Assembly (NCBI RefSeq): GCF_965228705.1
Contig: NZ_OZ245832.1
Span: 1 to 64,000, forward strand
Reading direction: 5' to 3'
From: Croceimicrobium sp965228705
GTDB taxonomy: Bacteria > Bacteroidota > Bacteroidia > Flavobacteriales > Schleiferiaceae
Length of the DNA: 64,000 nt
In this document: positions 1 to 9,655 of the stretch, piece after piece
Layout of the letters: each line of letters begins with the position of its first letter
How positions within the stretch are numbered: the first letter of the stretch is position 1
The notes under the pieces: model-generated
What the model was told of the DNA's origin: nothing
The model's database searches: none
The model's input: only the letters and a program-made list of their open reading frames with translations
Program-made: the position numbers and the translations under genes

Positions 1-504
1 ACCGATTCTTTAACCTATCCCATTTATGATCTTGAAGTTCACTTTAATCCGAATTTCCCAAATCGTGAAGCAGCACAAAGTTATTTCCTCAAGCATGTAA
101 AGCCTTTATTGGCCAGTACAAAGAAGGAGGATAAGAATTTGCTAATCACCGGAAATGAATTTGAGTGGGATGAGTCTGAAACCTTGGTGGGAACTATAGA
201 GGCTCGGGGTTACCCCCGCCGACCTACCCAGATTTTCGAAGCCCTGGCCTATTTGGCGATCTTCTTTATCCTGGCTCGCTTATACCTGGTAGCGGATGTT
301 CGTCAACGGATTGGAATGCTCTTTGGCCTTTTCTTAATATTGGTATTTGGTTTCCGCTTTGCCATTGAATTTCTTAAGGAGAATCAGGTTAGTGCCGAAG
401 AAGGTCGCGCTTTTAATATTGGTCAAAGTTTAAGTATACCCCTGGTTATTGCCGGTTTGTATTTCAGCATTTTCGCTAAAAAATTGAAGAATGAAAAAGA
501 ATAA
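1..504 (+). CDS. lgt: Prolipoprotein diacylglyceryl transferase, C-terminal part (cut by window edge)
   Basis: The reading frame is open from base 1, so only the C-terminal 167 residues are present and the true start lies upstream. Lgt moves diacylglycerol from phosphatidylglycerol to the lipobox cysteine of prolipoproteins in the inner membrane. The family signature is visible as RRPTQIFEALAYL, followed by a hydrophobic helix, then FRFAIEFLKENQ and GQSLSIPLVIAGLYF, which matches the last two conserved blocks of Lgt. An internal TTG at base 109 is not a credible start because the upstream frame also reads as Lgt-like sequence. The gene overlaps the next one by 14 bases. Several lipoproteins in this window are its likely substrates. 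Confidence 0.9.
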   Translation, partial: TDSLTYPIYDLEVHFNPNFPNREAAQSYFLKHVKPLLASTKKEDKNLLITGNEFEWDESETLVGTIEARGYPRRPTQIFEALAYLAIFFILARLYLVADVRQRIGMLFGLFLILVFGFRFAIEFLKENQVSAEEGRAFNIGQSLSIPLVIAGLYFSIFAKKLKNEKE

Positions 505-1021
505 GCAGCGCATCATTGCGATTGTACTCTTAATCGCCCTGGGCTTGTGGATTGTAATTTCGGTAATTCCTAAAGGTACTTCGGGCCGCGCTAGTGATCG
601 CCAGGTAGCACCCTCTAAAGCGGAGCCTCCTTTCACCAAGGAAGCTGAATTGGCTATTCTCGATACATCGGGCACGGATGTTCTGATGAACCTGGATATT
701 GAATTAGCGGAGTCTGTAGCGGAAATTCAATATGGCATGATGTACCGTAAAAGTATGGATCGCAATATGGGAATGCTCTTTATTATGGGCAGTGAGGCTC
801 CTCGTTCTTTTTATATGAAGAATACCTACGTTCCCCTGGATATCATTTTTATTAATGATGCAATGGAAATTGTGAGCATCCAGAAAAATGCGAAACCTTT
901 GGATGAATCTTCTTTACCCAGCGAGGGTCCTGCCTCCTTAGTATTAGAAGTTAAAGGAGGACTTAGTGATGAGCTGGGTTTGGTAAAAGGCCAAAAAATT
1001 CGCTGGAATCGCCTACCTTAA
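491..1021 (+). CDS. DUF192 family protein, membrane anchored
   Basis: This 176-residue protein starts with a short basic stretch and one hydrophobic segment (about residues 7-26), either a signal anchor or an uncleaved signal peptide. It is followed by a DUF192 domain from about residue 60 to the end. Visible family features are the YGMMYRKSMDRNMGMLFI block, the FYMKNTYVPLDIIFI block and a C-terminal VLEVKGG. The biochemical role of DUF192 proteins is not settled. The ATG lies inside the end of lgt in another frame, which suggests translational coupling. Confidence 0.85.
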   Translation: MKKNKQRIIAIVLLIALGLWIVISVIPKGTSGRASDRQVAPSKAEPPFTKEAELAILDTSGTDVLMNLDIELAESVAEIQYGMMYRKSMDRNMGMLFIMGSEAPRSFYMKNTYVPLDIIFINDAMEIVSIQKNAKPLDESSLPSEGPASLVLEVKGGLSDELGLVKGQKIRWNRLP

Positions 1022-1025
1022 GGGC

Positions 1026-1448
1026 ATGAAAAAGCTTGCTATAGTATTGGTCTTATTGCTGTCGGGGATAACAGCTGAGGCTCAGGTGGAAGTAGATGCA
1101 GAGGGTTTTGAAACCTTCAAAATGCAAGAGGGAGATACTACCTACCTCATGAAAAAGTACTTCATGGTTTTTTTGAAAAGAGGAACGGAACGCAGCCAGG
1201 ATCAGGCGGAAGCCATGAAAATTCAAGCGGCTCATTTAGCCCATATGGACTCTTTGGCGGCCCTTGGTCAATTGGATTTAGCAGGCCCCATGGGCGACGA
1301 TACAGAGCTAAGGGGAATAGTAGTATTAAGAGTACCCACTTTGGAAGATGCGGAAGCTTGTGTGAAAGCAGATCCAGCCGTTCAGGCTAATCGACTGAGC
1401 TATGAAATCCATCCCTGGTGGGCAGCAGTGGGCAGTAAATTACGCTAG
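1026..1448 (+). CDS. Exported YCII-related domain protein
   Basis: The 140-residue product begins with a typical signal peptide (KKLAIVLVLLLSGITAEAQ) and continues as a small alpha/beta domain. The segment KYFMVFLKRG...AHLAHMDSLAALGQLDLAGPMGDD, followed by a DAEACVKADPAVQA block, resembles YCII-related proteins (dimeric ferredoxin-like fold). YCII domains are mostly of unknown function and an exported form is less usual. It follows the DUF192 gene after 4 bases, so the two are probably cotranscribed with lgt. It converges with the NlpC/P60 gene, with stop codons overlapping by 4 bases. Confidence 0.7.
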   Translation: MKKLAIVLVLLLSGITAEAQVEVDAEGFETFKMQEGDTTYLMKKYFMVFLKRGTERSQDQAEAMKIQAAHLAHMDSLAALGQLDLAGPMGDDTELRGIVVLRVPTLEDAEACVKADPAVQANRLSYEIHPWWAAVGSKLR

Positions 1449-2035
1449 CCTTGGTAGCGCCCGCCTTTAAAAAAGCGCTTAGACCAATACACATTAGTTA
1501 GCGAGGATATCATCACTCCTCTACTTGAGCTGGTATGTGCGAATTGATCATCGCCAAGGTATATACCCACATGATCTATTCTACGCCCTCTTACCTTAAA
1601 GAAAACCAGATCTCCAAACTGCAGTTCATCCTGATCTACGGCCTTCATTTCGGAAAAGATATCTTCGGCCCGACGTCCTTGAAATTCGCGGTTAAAGACC
1701 TCTTGATAGGCGATAATAACAAAGCCGCTGCAGTCAACACCTTTCTTGGTCATGCCTCCCATGCGGTGAGGGGTTCCGTACCAATCATCAATGAAGCTTT
1801 CTAAATCGCTTACTTTTACATCTACAGCAGATTCCTTGGCTTCGTTTTCCTCTTTGTCTTCCGTCTTGTTTTTAGCTTTGGTTGACCGATCCTTTTTAGA
1901 ATTGAGAATTTCATGCTCAAACTGAGGGCCTGATTTGGCCTTGGGCTTAGCAGGGCTGCGCTTTAAACTTCCACAGGAAGAAAGCAATAGGACCAGGCTG
2001 AGAGCCAGCAGGTATTTTGAATAGCGCCAAATCAT
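1445..2035 (-). CDS. NlpC/P60 family peptidoglycan hydrolase, lipoprotein
   Basis: This 196-residue protein has a lipoprotein signal peptide ending in the lipobox LLSSC, then a charged Lys/Glu-rich linker (about residues 25-80) and a C-terminal NlpC/P60 domain. Its catalytic cysteine is in GVDCSGFVIIAYQEVF and the catalytic histidine in RRIDHVGIYLGDDQFAH. Members cleave D-Glu to diaminopimelate or similar bonds in peptidoglycan; this one resembles the Spr/MepS group. The lipid anchor places it in the envelope. A single-gene transcription unit is likely. Confidence 0.9.
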   Translation of the reverse strand: MIWRYSKYLLALSLVLLLSSCGSLKRSPAKPKAKSGPQFEHEILNSKKDRSTKAKNKTEDKEENEAKESAVDVKVSDLESFIDDWYGTPHRMGGMTKKGVDCSGFVIIAYQEVFNREFQGRRAEDIFSEMKAVDQDELQFGDLVFFKVRGRRIDHVGIYLGDDQFAHTSSSRGVMISSLTNVYWSKRFFKGGRYQG

Positions 2036-2110
2036 GGCTTTAAATTTCGGGAAGGAATTGAAATGTTTTGCTCCTGACCAGAATTGTTATCGACAGCTTG
2101 ATATGAACTA

Positions 2111-2136
2111 AAAAACCCCGTTTGCACGGGGTTTGT
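2111..2136 (-). terminator. Rho-independent terminator of the M1 peptidase gene
   Basis: A 9-bp stem (AAACCCCGT at 2113-2121 paired with ACGGGGTTT at 2126-2134) closes a 4-base loop. On the minus strand it is followed by a run of T. It lies about 85 bases past the stop of the minus-strand M1 peptidase gene. Confidence 0.8.
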
Positions 2137-2220
2137 AGAGGGGGAAGGTTTCAATAGTTTTCACTATTTACTTACTCAAATGTCGCTGATCTTTCTTTGA
2201 AAGGAAATAGGTCAATTGCC

Positions 2221-4518
2221 TTATTTACCGGCTTGTTGCATGCGATTTTTGGATTCGCCATAATTGCGGGAGCGGTACAACTCGAATCGACTGGCCCTAC
2301 GTTCTTCCGGCCAAACATTGTCTTCTAGATCCGTATCGGCGGTTTCCAGGAAGGGGTCTAATTCTACTTTCACTACTTCTTTTTCGAAGACGAATACCTT
2401 TTTGAAGCGCTGCTCATTCTGAATCCAGATTTCCGCCGGGTGTCGACTTACTTCGGTGCTGCCATCCGCAAAGGTGAAGCGCAAGATTACCGGCATTACC
2501 AAACCACCCTGATTTTCGAATTCTATTTCATAGAAATTCCAACCGGCATCCAGGTACTTTTTCTGCTCCTCAGTAAGGCCTTCTCGGTATTTCTTGTATT
2601 GTTCCCGATCATAGGGAAGGACGGTGAAATCGTCATTCTCATTATAAAAGTCGGCCATCTCGGGATGGGCATCGCTGTAGTGCTTTCCTTTTAGCTCTTT
2701 GGTGTTACGACTATCACCAATAAATTCATTCTGAGCTTCTTTGCGTTCCCGGGCCTTCTCGATATCTGGATTTTTAGTGTCCAGTCGATACCACTTAACA
2801 TCTTTAAGGGCAATGTCCACATTATCGGTAGTATAGAACCAGCCGCGGAAGAACCAATCCAGATCCGTTGCTGAGGCATCTTCCATGGTACGGAAGAAAT
2901 CAGCCGGCGTGGGATGCTTAAACATCCAGCGTTGACAGTAGGTTTTAAAGGAATAATCAAAAAGCTCCCGACCCATCACCGTTTCCCGCAGAATATTAAG
3001 GGCGGTGGCAGGCTTACCATAAGCATTATTACCAAATTGAAGGATGCTTTCCGAATTGGTCATAATAGGCACCATATCCTGTTTTTCGGAGCGCATATAG
3101 TCGGCAATTTTGTAGGCCGGACCACGGCGACTGGGATAGTTTTCTTCCCATTCTTGTTCGGTAAGGTATTGTACGAAGGTGTTGAGCCCTTCATCCATCC
3201 AGGTCCATTGACGTTCATCACTGTTCACAATCATGGGGAAGAAATTATGCCCCACCTCATGAATAATCACTCCAATCATACCGTATTTGGTATTCTTACT
3301 GTAGGTGCCATCCGCTTCAGGACGACCGCCATTAAAACAGATCATGGGGTATTCCATTCCAATACGGTCGGTATGTACTGAGATGGCTACCGGATAAGGA
3401 TAATCGAAGGTGTATTTGGAATAGGTTTTAATGGTGTGAGCAACCACGCGAGTAGAGTAGCGCTCCCACAATGGATTTCCTTCTTTGGGATAATAGCTCA
3501 TGGCTAAAACCCTGCGATCCCCAAACTTAACTGCCATGGCATCCCAGATAAATTTACGGCTGGAACAAAAGGCAAAGTCGCGCACATTATGGGCTTTGAA
3601 ATGCCAGGTTTTTTCGCCCTTTTCCTTTTTACCTTCAGCTTTACGGGCTTCCTTTTCATTCACAATAAAAACCGGATCTTCGGTATTATTGCGGGCTTCT
3701 TCCAAACGCTCTAGTTGTTCTTTGCTTAGTACTTCTTCACTATTTTGAAGGGTGCCGGTAGCTCCAACTATATGATCGGCCGGAGCAGTGATTTCAACAT
3801 CATAATTACCAAAGGGCAGGGCAAATTCACCTCGACCTAAAAACTGTTTGTTCTGCCAGCCTTCCACATCATTGTACACCGCCATGCGAGGGAAAAATTG
3901 CGCTATGGTATAGAGGTAATTGTCTTCCTCCTCGAAATATTCCAAACCGGAACGACCACCCAATTTGGCGCGATCGTTAATATTATACCACCATTTAATG
4001 CTGAAGCTTACGCTATCGCCACTTTGTAAAGGCGCATCCAGATTAATGCGCATCATGGTATAATTGATCTTATAGGATTGATCTTGACCCGATTGGTTTT
4101 TAACCTGATCTATTTTAAAACCACCATCAAAATCGTAAAAGAGCTTGCCGATTTCATAGCTGCTCATGCTCGAACCTACATCACCGGTTCTGGTCTGCTG
4201 ACTGAGGCTGTTTTGAGCCCGCATATTTTGATCCAATTGCACCCATAAGTATTCCAGGGATTCAGGAGCATTATTGATATAGGTGATAGTTTGCTCACCG
4301 TAAATACGCTGGTTTTCATCATCAAGGCGAATTTTCATTTTGTAATTCGCTTGTTGCTGATAATAAAAAGCTCCCGGAGCACCACCACCAGTGCGATACA
4401 TATTCGGAGTGGGGAGTAGATCCTTCATCTGCCGGAAACGGCTGGTATTAACATTGGGGCTTTGGCCCTGAAGGCTTGCAGTTAATAAGATCAAGGTCAG
4501 TAATAGTCCTCGTTTCAT
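2221..4518 (-). CDS. M1 family metallopeptidase (aminopeptidase N-like), secreted
   Basis: The 765-residue protein starts with a Sec signal peptide (KRGLLLTLILLTASLQGQ). An N-terminal beta-sandwich domain is followed by a gluzincin catalytic domain: HEVGH at residues 420-424 and the third zinc ligand E443 in WMDEGLNTF, giving the HExxH-18-E spacing of family M1. A second short motif, RIGMEYPMICF, sits where M1 enzymes have GxMEN, with Y in place of N. The C-terminus is a beta-rich domain without a recognisable T9SS signal. It probably trims peptides in the periplasm or outside the cell. Confidence 0.92.
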   Translation of the reverse strand: MKRGLLLTLILLTASLQGQSPNVNTSRFRQMKDLLPTPNMYRTGGGAPGAFYYQQQANYKMKIRLDDENQRIYGEQTITYINNAPESLEYLWVQLDQNMRAQNSLSQQTRTGDVGSSMSSYEIGKLFYDFDGGFKIDQVKNQSGQDQSYKINYTMMRINLDAPLQSGDSVSFSIKWWYNINDRAKLGGRSGLEYFEEEDNYLYTIAQFFPRMAVYNDVEGWQNKQFLGRGEFALPFGNYDVEITAPADHIVGATGTLQNSEEVLSKEQLERLEEARNNTEDPVFIVNEKEARKAEGKKEKGEKTWHFKAHNVRDFAFCSSRKFIWDAMAVKFGDRRVLAMSYYPKEGNPLWERYSTRVVAHTIKTYSKYTFDYPYPVAISVHTDRIGMEYPMICFNGGRPEADGTYSKNTKYGMIGVIIHEVGHNFFPMIVNSDERQWTWMDEGLNTFVQYLTEQEWEENYPSRRGPAYKIADYMRSEKQDMVPIMTNSESILQFGNNAYGKPATALNILRETVMGRELFDYSFKTYCQRWMFKHPTPADFFRTMEDASATDLDWFFRGWFYTTDNVDIALKDVKWYRLDTKNPDIEKARERKEAQNEFIGDSRNTKELKGKHYSDAHPEMADFYNENDDFTVLPYDREQYKKYREGLTEEQKKYLDAGWNFYEIEFENQGGLVMPVILRFTFADGSTEVSRHPAEIWIQNEQRFKKVFVFEKEVVKVELDPFLETADTDLEDNVWPEERRASRFELYRSRNYGESKNRMQQAGK

Positions 4519-4544
4519 AAAGAGCGTATTTTTTTGGAAAGGCC

Positions 4545-4552
4545 CAAAAATA
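4545..4552 (-). promoter_or_regulatory. Bacteroidota -7 box (TATTTTTG) of the M1 peptidase gene
   Basis: The minus strand reads TATTTTTG, a match to the Bacteroidota primary sigma -7 consensus TAnnTTTG. It lies 26 bases upstream of the M1 peptidase ATG in the gap after the previous gene. No clear -33 box was seen. Confidence 0.5.
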
Positions 4553-4557
4553 GGAAT

Positions 4558-5463
4558 CTAATTGGGATATAAATCTTTGAGGGCAGCTTCCAGGTTTGAG
4601 AATTGATATTCAAATCCAGAATTCTGAATTTTTTCACTGCTGCAGCGAGTGCTGGCTAAGGTTATTGCGGCCATTTCACCCAGCATCAGCTTTAGCAGGC
4701 CCGCTGGGATGGGAGGGAGCCAGAAAGGTCGATTTAATACCTCGGCAACCTTTCGACTAAGAACCTTGTTTTGCACAGATTCCGGTCCAACGGCATTGTA
4801 TACCCCAGTGCGTAAATTTTCATTTTCCAGCGCATAAATGAATATGCGAGCAAGATCGCGGCGATGAATCCAGGGCATCCATTGTTTGCCATCCCCTAAT
4901 GGAGCACCTAGGCCCCATTTGATTGGTTCCGCAATTTTTGCCAAAGCCCCTTCCTTGGCATCCAGCACAATACCAATTCGCAGGCGTATGGTGCGGATCT
5001 TGAGATCTTCAAAAAGCTGGGCTTCCTGTTCCCATTTTTGGCAAACCAGGCTTAAGAAATCATTCCCCGGAGCATCGGTTTCCCTGTATACCTTATCGGG
5101 ATGATTGGGGTAATATCCAGTGGCGCTGGCACTGATAAAGGCCTGTAGTTTTTTAGGTCTTTTGCGCACTGCATTATAGAGTAATCGCGTACCATCTACT
5201 CGACTGCGAATAATGCTGTTCTTAAAATGGGGAGTCCATCTCTGTGCAATATTGGAACCGGCCAGGTTGATAATCGCATCGGCGAAAGCCAGTGCTTCGG
5301 TATCAATTTGATCCAAGTCCGGATCCCAATGAAAAACCTGGATGGAAGCTTTTTCAGACTTAGTGCTGCGGCTAAGCCAGGCAACTTGATGTCCTTTTTC
5401 CAGAAGCAATTTTGAAATCTCCCGGCCAATTAGACCGCTGCCGCCACTGATTAATACATTCAT
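4558..5463 (-). CDS. TIGR01777 family NAD(P)-binding epimerase-like protein
   Basis: This 301-residue protein has an N-terminal Rossmann motif, NVLISGGSGLIGREISKLL, and the SDR-like block AFISASATGYYP. A WMPWIHRRDLARIFIYAL block and GVYNAVGPESV follow, then a C-terminal DUF1731-like end. This layout and length fit the TIGR01777 (YfcH/SulA-like) group of extended short-chain dehydrogenases, whose substrates are mostly unknown. It is on the same strand as its neighbours but separated by 39 and 61 bases. Confidence 0.88.
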   Translation of the reverse strand: MNVLISGGSGLIGREISKLLLEKGHQVAWLSRSTKSEKASIQVFHWDPDLDQIDTEALAFADAIINLAGSNIAQRWTPHFKNSIIRSRVDGTRLLYNAVRKRPKKLQAFISASATGYYPNHPDKVYRETDAPGNDFLSLVCQKWEQEAQLFEDLKIRTIRLRIGIVLDAKEGALAKIAEPIKWGLGAPLGDGKQWMPWIHRRDLARIFIYALENENLRTGVYNAVGPESVQNKVLSRKVAEVLNRPFWLPPIPAGLLKLMLGEMAAITLASTRCSSEKIQNSGFEYQFSNLEAALKDLYPN

Positions 5464-5524
5464 TAGCTAAACCTGGAATTTGGGTTCAAGGTAAAGCAAA
5501 TTAACCGCGAGAGCTAAAGCTTGT

Positions 5525-7111
5525 TCAATGTCCGTTATAAATCCAGCGTTGAAGGGAAATAAACTCTTCGTTGAAATAGAGTTCTACCAAATAGCTGCCT
5601 TGAGGCAGTTTTTTAAGATCCAGATCGCGATGTTTTTGACTTGCCATCTGAGTCCAGCTTTCTTCACTGATGAGTCTACCGCTTTCATCTCGGAAAGTCA
5701 CTTTAAATACGCCCGATTGTTCCGGTGCCTGATACCAGATTTGGGCTTTTGCGCCTGGGTTAGGCGCTATTTGCCAGTTCAAAGTGGCTTTAGGGGGATT
5801 GGCTTCAAGCTGTCCTAATTGCAATTGAGATTTAATCAGCCAAACTTTAAAAAAGTTGCTGCTGGCACTGCTTTCATTACCCGTATTACTGAGAAAGATA
5901 TTAGCGGCACTGCTTTCAATCCCACCAAAAATATAGCCGATAAAAACCGTGTCGCCTGTTAATTGATTGTAATCGATAATGCCCGGCGCAGCCAATGGAA
6001 TAGAAGGGTCGATAAAGAATTCAGAACCGGCTCCCAGCAAGGCGGGCATTTCCGCTTGAAATTTATGCTCCCAGAAATTCCCCGTGCTATCCCGACTTAC
6101 GCTGGCGATGGTTTTTACGAAGGGTACATTATTATCTTGGGTACGCACTCCGTTTTGATCAAAATACTGAGCAATACCTCCAAAAAAGAGATTGTGCATC
6201 GCTTTGTCTTGGGCATCATAAAGCGCCACATTAGCACAGTGGTAATGATTGTAATACTGATTGAAATTAGGGATTTCGGTCGCTCCATTACTGTTGATAC
6301 GCACCGCATTAAGATAGGGTAGATCAACATTAGGCTGGAATACACCTGAGTAGGCGATTAATCCGAAGCTACCATCCTCACGAATTTCGGGACCCACATT
6401 ATAGTCGCGGCGGTGCAAAAGTTGGGGATCGCTGATGCTGCTTTCCCAAGTCACCTGAAACTGAGGGAAGCTTCCATTTATGCGAAAACGTCGCACAGCA
6501 TTGGTATAAGTTTGGGTAAAGCTAGGACCATTATGCGGATTATACCGTCCGGTAAACTCATGGCCTCCTACCAGATAGAAGGTGCTGTCTATACGTTCTA
6601 ATTGTCCTCCGCAAACTGCAAAGTCAGGATGGCTGATTTGCTGAATGGCCGAAGTTGGAACCGACATGCCACTACTTAAATTATGAAGTTGACTGAGGTC
6701 GATGATGGTAAGGGTAGCATGGGTAATATGGCTGCCGCCTGAGATTCCATAACCTCCTACTAAAAAGAGATAATCCCCTTCTTGATAATAGTTCAGGTTG
6801 GTGGATTTTAATGGATCTACGATACTGCTGCTTAGTTGTCCTAAGCTAAGTTTATAAAAGCCTGTATCGGGTTCAATTACCCAGATCTCATCATTATGCC
6901 CGGCGGCATCAAAAGAAGCGAAAGGTTGCCTTTGATGCAGACCATCGAGGCGACCGCCTACCAAGTAAAACTTGCCCTGATACTCGGCATGGGCAAAGGA
7001 TTGTAAACCTCCACTTAGGGGTAAATTAATGCTCTCTAGAATCAGTTCGGATTGAGCGATTCCAGCTAGGCTGAGGAGGCTTAAAAATAAAAGACTTAAA
7101 CGACGGAACAT
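5525..7111 (-). CDS. Secreted kelch-like beta-propeller protein with T9SS type A sorting domain
   Basis: The 528-residue protein has a signal peptide (FRRLSLLFLSLLSLAGIAQS). Repeated beta-strand units of kelch type follow, such as GKFYLVGGRLDG, DYLFLVGGYGI and STFYLVGGHEF (roughly residues 45-400). The last 80 residues start with NWQIAPNPGAKAQIWY and end in a short beta-rich module with QGSYLVELYF, the form of a T9SS type A C-terminal sorting domain. It is therefore probably exported across the outer membrane by T9SS. Its ligand cannot be read from the sequence. Confidence 0.82.
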   Translation of the reverse strand: MFRRLSLLFLSLLSLAGIAQSELILESINLPLSGGLQSFAHAEYQGKFYLVGGRLDGLHQRQPFASFDAAGHNDEIWVIEPDTGFYKLSLGQLSSSIVDPLKSTNLNYYQEGDYLFLVGGYGISGGSHITHATLTIIDLSQLHNLSSGMSVPTSAIQQISHPDFAVCGGQLERIDSTFYLVGGHEFTGRYNPHNGPSFTQTYTNAVRRFRINGSFPQFQVTWESSISDPQLLHRRDYNVGPEIREDGSFGLIAYSGVFQPNVDLPYLNAVRINSNGATEIPNFNQYYNHYHCANVALYDAQDKAMHNLFFGGIAQYFDQNGVRTQDNNVPFVKTIASVSRDSTGNFWEHKFQAEMPALLGAGSEFFIDPSIPLAAPGIIDYNQLTGDTVFIGYIFGGIESSAANIFLSNTGNESSASSNFFKVWLIKSQLQLGQLEANPPKATLNWQIAPNPGAKAQIWYQAPEQSGVFKVTFRDESGRLISEESWTQMASQKHRDLDLKKLPQGSYLVELYFNEEFISLQRWIYNGH

Positions 7112-7168
7112 TTGGATGGTATTTCCGCCAAATCTAGAATATCAAAATGGGCTAATAGGTGACATAAG

Positions 7169-7618
7169 TCATTCGGCTAAAAGCCTTTGGGCTACCAATC
7201 GATCGATCGGTAAATTCAGCTCATTGGGATTCAATTCATCGATGCTTTTCCAAATAAGTTCTTGATCCCCATGTTGGTTTAGTGCCTCACGATCACTGCG
7301 ATGTAAGAGCGGGCTGAGGTCTGTACAGCTTACTTTGTAGTATATGCTCAAAACCTGCATGCGATTGGAAAAGGCAGAGGGAACAAAATCTTCGGTGGTG
7401 TAAAAGTGATCATCAACCTGAATATTGAGTTGGCATTCCTCTTGAAATTCTCTGCGCAAGCATTCGAGGGTTCCTTCACCAAATTCTAAACCACCCCCTG
7501 GGAATTTTAGATAAACCCCACCATAGATGTTTTCACGCGAAAGCAGAATTTGCCCATTGTGCATCAATAATCCATAAACACGAATGGTAAAGGCTTCAAT
7601 ACTTTTTCCGGTACTCAT
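7169..7618 (-). CDS. NUDIX hydrolase
   Basis: The 149-residue protein carries a Nudix box around residues 40-63: GGLEFGEGTLECLRREF followed by QEECQL. It fits Gx5Ex7REUxEExGU except that the conserved late glycine is replaced by Q. The acidic metal ligands are kept, so hydrolysis of a nucleoside diphosphate-linked substrate is likely, but the substrate is unknown. Its ATG overlaps the TGA of the upstream T9SS gene in the sequence ATGA, so translation is probably coupled. Confidence 0.85.
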   Translation of the reverse strand: MSTGKSIEAFTIRVYGLLMHNGQILLSRENIYGGVYLKFPGGGLEFGEGTLECLRREFQEECQLNIQVDDHFYTTEDFVPSAFSNRMQVLSIYYKVSCTDLSPLLHRSDREALNQHGDQELIWKSIDELNPNELNLPIDRLVAQRLLAE

Positions 7619-9582
7619 CGTACCAAATTTACGATTCCACGATGGATTCGCTCTTCCCCTCCCGGTTGAATTTGGTAAATCATGAAATAGGTATAAGCGC
7701 CAGCCGACATGCCTTCGCCGTCCCAGGCTTGGTTTAGCAATTGAGCCTGACGTTTCCCGAATCGATCAAAAATTTCCATTCGAAAGAAGTATACGGCATT
7801 GGGATGCGGTCCAAAGACATCATTTAAGCCATCTCCGTTGGGGGTAAAAGCATTGGGCATTACCAGTTCCAATTCGCGGAAACGAGGATAAAGGGTATCT
7901 TTCTGTACGCAAGAATTGCTGTCGCGATAAGATACAATCACCCCTTCGGCCATTTGAGCTTCGGAGGCAATGCGAATTGGGTTTCCAGTAATGCTAGTAT
8001 TGCCATAAGTCCATTGCACCATCTCACCCATGCCGGGCGCTTCAAAGAGAATACTATCGCCTAAAATGGGAATTTCGGGACTAAAGCGAGCTTCAATAGC
8101 TTGGCTGGGAAAGAAATCCAAATAAATCGAATCTCTAAAAGCGTCTCCACCACAGGGTCGGCTGATCTCACACCAATACAGGCCGGGACTTTCAATTTGA
8201 ATACTATCTGTCGTAGCTCCAGTACTCCAAAGGATGTCATAGTCTTCTCCGCCTAAATCAAGGGTCAGAAAATTAGTGTCACTGGGGCAGATGCTTCGAT
8301 CCTCACCCAAATCAAAAACCAGTGGATCGTCATTGGTACAGAAATCTGTGATAGTTAAGCCTAATCTGCTACTGGGGTAGCTTTCGTTACTGATACTAAA
8401 ATCTCCATAGCGATCCGGACCAAAAACCGGAGTCATAGGATCTTCAATCACCACCGATGGTTCAGTGTTTAAGGTGCTTGGGCTGGCAGGGCAAGTGGGC
8501 AAATTGCCGATATCATCATCCAACCAACGCAGGCATTGAGCAATATTGGGATTGAGGTCAAAGGTGAGCATTCCACTAATCAATAATCGACCTTCCGGTA
8601 GTATTTCCAGATCACGGGCCGCGAGACTGGAGCCAATATTAAAGGGCAATTGGTAAGAACTTACAAACTGGCCATTGGCATCCAATTCCAAGATTGCCCA
8701 TTGCTCATTTCCAGCCGAAAAATCGGAATAAGGAATCAGTAGGTGACCATTGTTCTTTACCACGCAACCCGAGGCATTAATATTCAGGTAAGTATCACTG
8801 GTCCAAAGCAAATTTCCTTGCAGGTCTAGCTTAAAAACATTGGTGCGATCCAGGGCTCCAATGAATTTCCCGAAAACCAAATAACCATCTGCCAGGGAGA
8901 TGGGAGGGAGGTTGCTTTGATAGGAATTATCATAGCGTTTAATCCAATCGATATTGCCATTGCGGTCTACCTTAAAGACCATACGCCCTACAATATTGAG
9001 CACACCGCCAGAAAGGGCCGGGGTAGACATGCCCCAAATACGAACATCACTGTATTGAAAGGCATGCATTTCCTGCCCCTGAGGATTAAGCTTCAAAATC
9101 GTATTGGCGGGCCCATTATTAGTGGTGGCATTACCAGTTAAAATGAGATTGCCATCTACATCCACATGAAACTGATACCACACAAAATTAATTGGAGCCG
9201 AAATGCGCTTGCTCAGTAAAACCTGGCCCGTACTACCCTCAATTTTAAGTAGGGCTACAGCGCTATCATGACTGGCGCCAATCGCTGCGGCCAACCATAA
9301 ATCACTGTCATCGTTTTGAATGCGGATTACCCGGGTAAAATTGGTGCCCTCAAAGAATTTGCGCGACCATAGGGTATCGCCGCAAGCATCAAAGCGCATA
9401 ACCAAGGCCGATCGTGGGCCATTAAAGGGATTGGATGTAGCGCAAAGTGCCAGGGAACCATCACTAAATGCGGTGGTTTCGGAATTTAAGTTCGCATTAT
9501 AACCCGTAATAATCCTTTCTTGGCCCTGCAGATAGAATGCAGTGCATAGCAAGAAAAGACAAATTTTAAGCTTCATGCGCAT
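7615..9582 (-). CDS. Secreted protein with gliding-motility-type (T9SS type B) C-terminal domain
   Basis: This 655-residue protein starts with a signal peptide (KLKICLFLLCTAFYLQGQ). A long propeller-like region of GN(L/I) repeats follows (about residues 25-380), then an Ig-like segment around residues 440-560 (LGEDRSICP...LDLGGEDYDILWSTGATT). The end is a CHU_C or type B sorting domain: LVMPNAFTPNGDGLNDVFGP...FRMEIFDRFGKRQ...WDGEGMSAGAYTYFM. Type B domains send proteins through T9SS for release or surface display. It is cotranscribed with the NUDIX gene through a 4-base overlap, although the two products act in different compartments. Confidence 0.85.
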   Translation of the reverse strand: MRMKLKICLFLLCTAFYLQGQERIITGYNANLNSETTAFSDGSLALCATSNPFNGPRSALVMRFDACGDTLWSRKFFEGTNFTRVIRIQNDDSDLWLAAAIGASHDSAVALLKIEGSTGQVLLSKRISAPINFVWYQFHVDVDGNLILTGNATTNNGPANTILKLNPQGQEMHAFQYSDVRIWGMSTPALSGGVLNIVGRMVFKVDRNGNIDWIKRYDNSYQSNLPPISLADGYLVFGKFIGALDRTNVFKLDLQGNLLWTSDTYLNINASGCVVKNNGHLLIPYSDFSAGNEQWAILELDANGQFVSSYQLPFNIGSSLAARDLEILPEGRLLISGMLTFDLNPNIAQCLRWLDDDIGNLPTCPASPSTLNTEPSVVIEDPMTPVFGPDRYGDFSISNESYPSSRLGLTITDFCTNDDPLVFDLGEDRSICPSDTNFLTLDLGGEDYDILWSTGATTDSIQIESPGLYWCEISRPCGGDAFRDSIYLDFFPSQAIEARFSPEIPILGDSILFEAPGMGEMVQWTYGNTSITGNPIRIASEAQMAEGVIVSYRDSNSCVQKDTLYPRFRELELVMPNAFTPNGDGLNDVFGPHPNAVYFFRMEIFDRFGKRQAQLLNQAWDGEGMSAGAYTYFMIYQIQPGGEERIHRGIVNLVR

Positions 9583-9655
9583 AGCGAGAGGTCATTACAC
9601 TAATAACGCGAAAATATTGGCCTCGGTTGAATTTAACTTGCTGATTGATGCTGAG

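Noticed and set aside
2914..3381. 155-codon plus-strand frame inside the M1 peptidase gene
   Set aside because: It is a shadow frame of a gene with intact zinc-protease motifs and has no recognisable product of its own.
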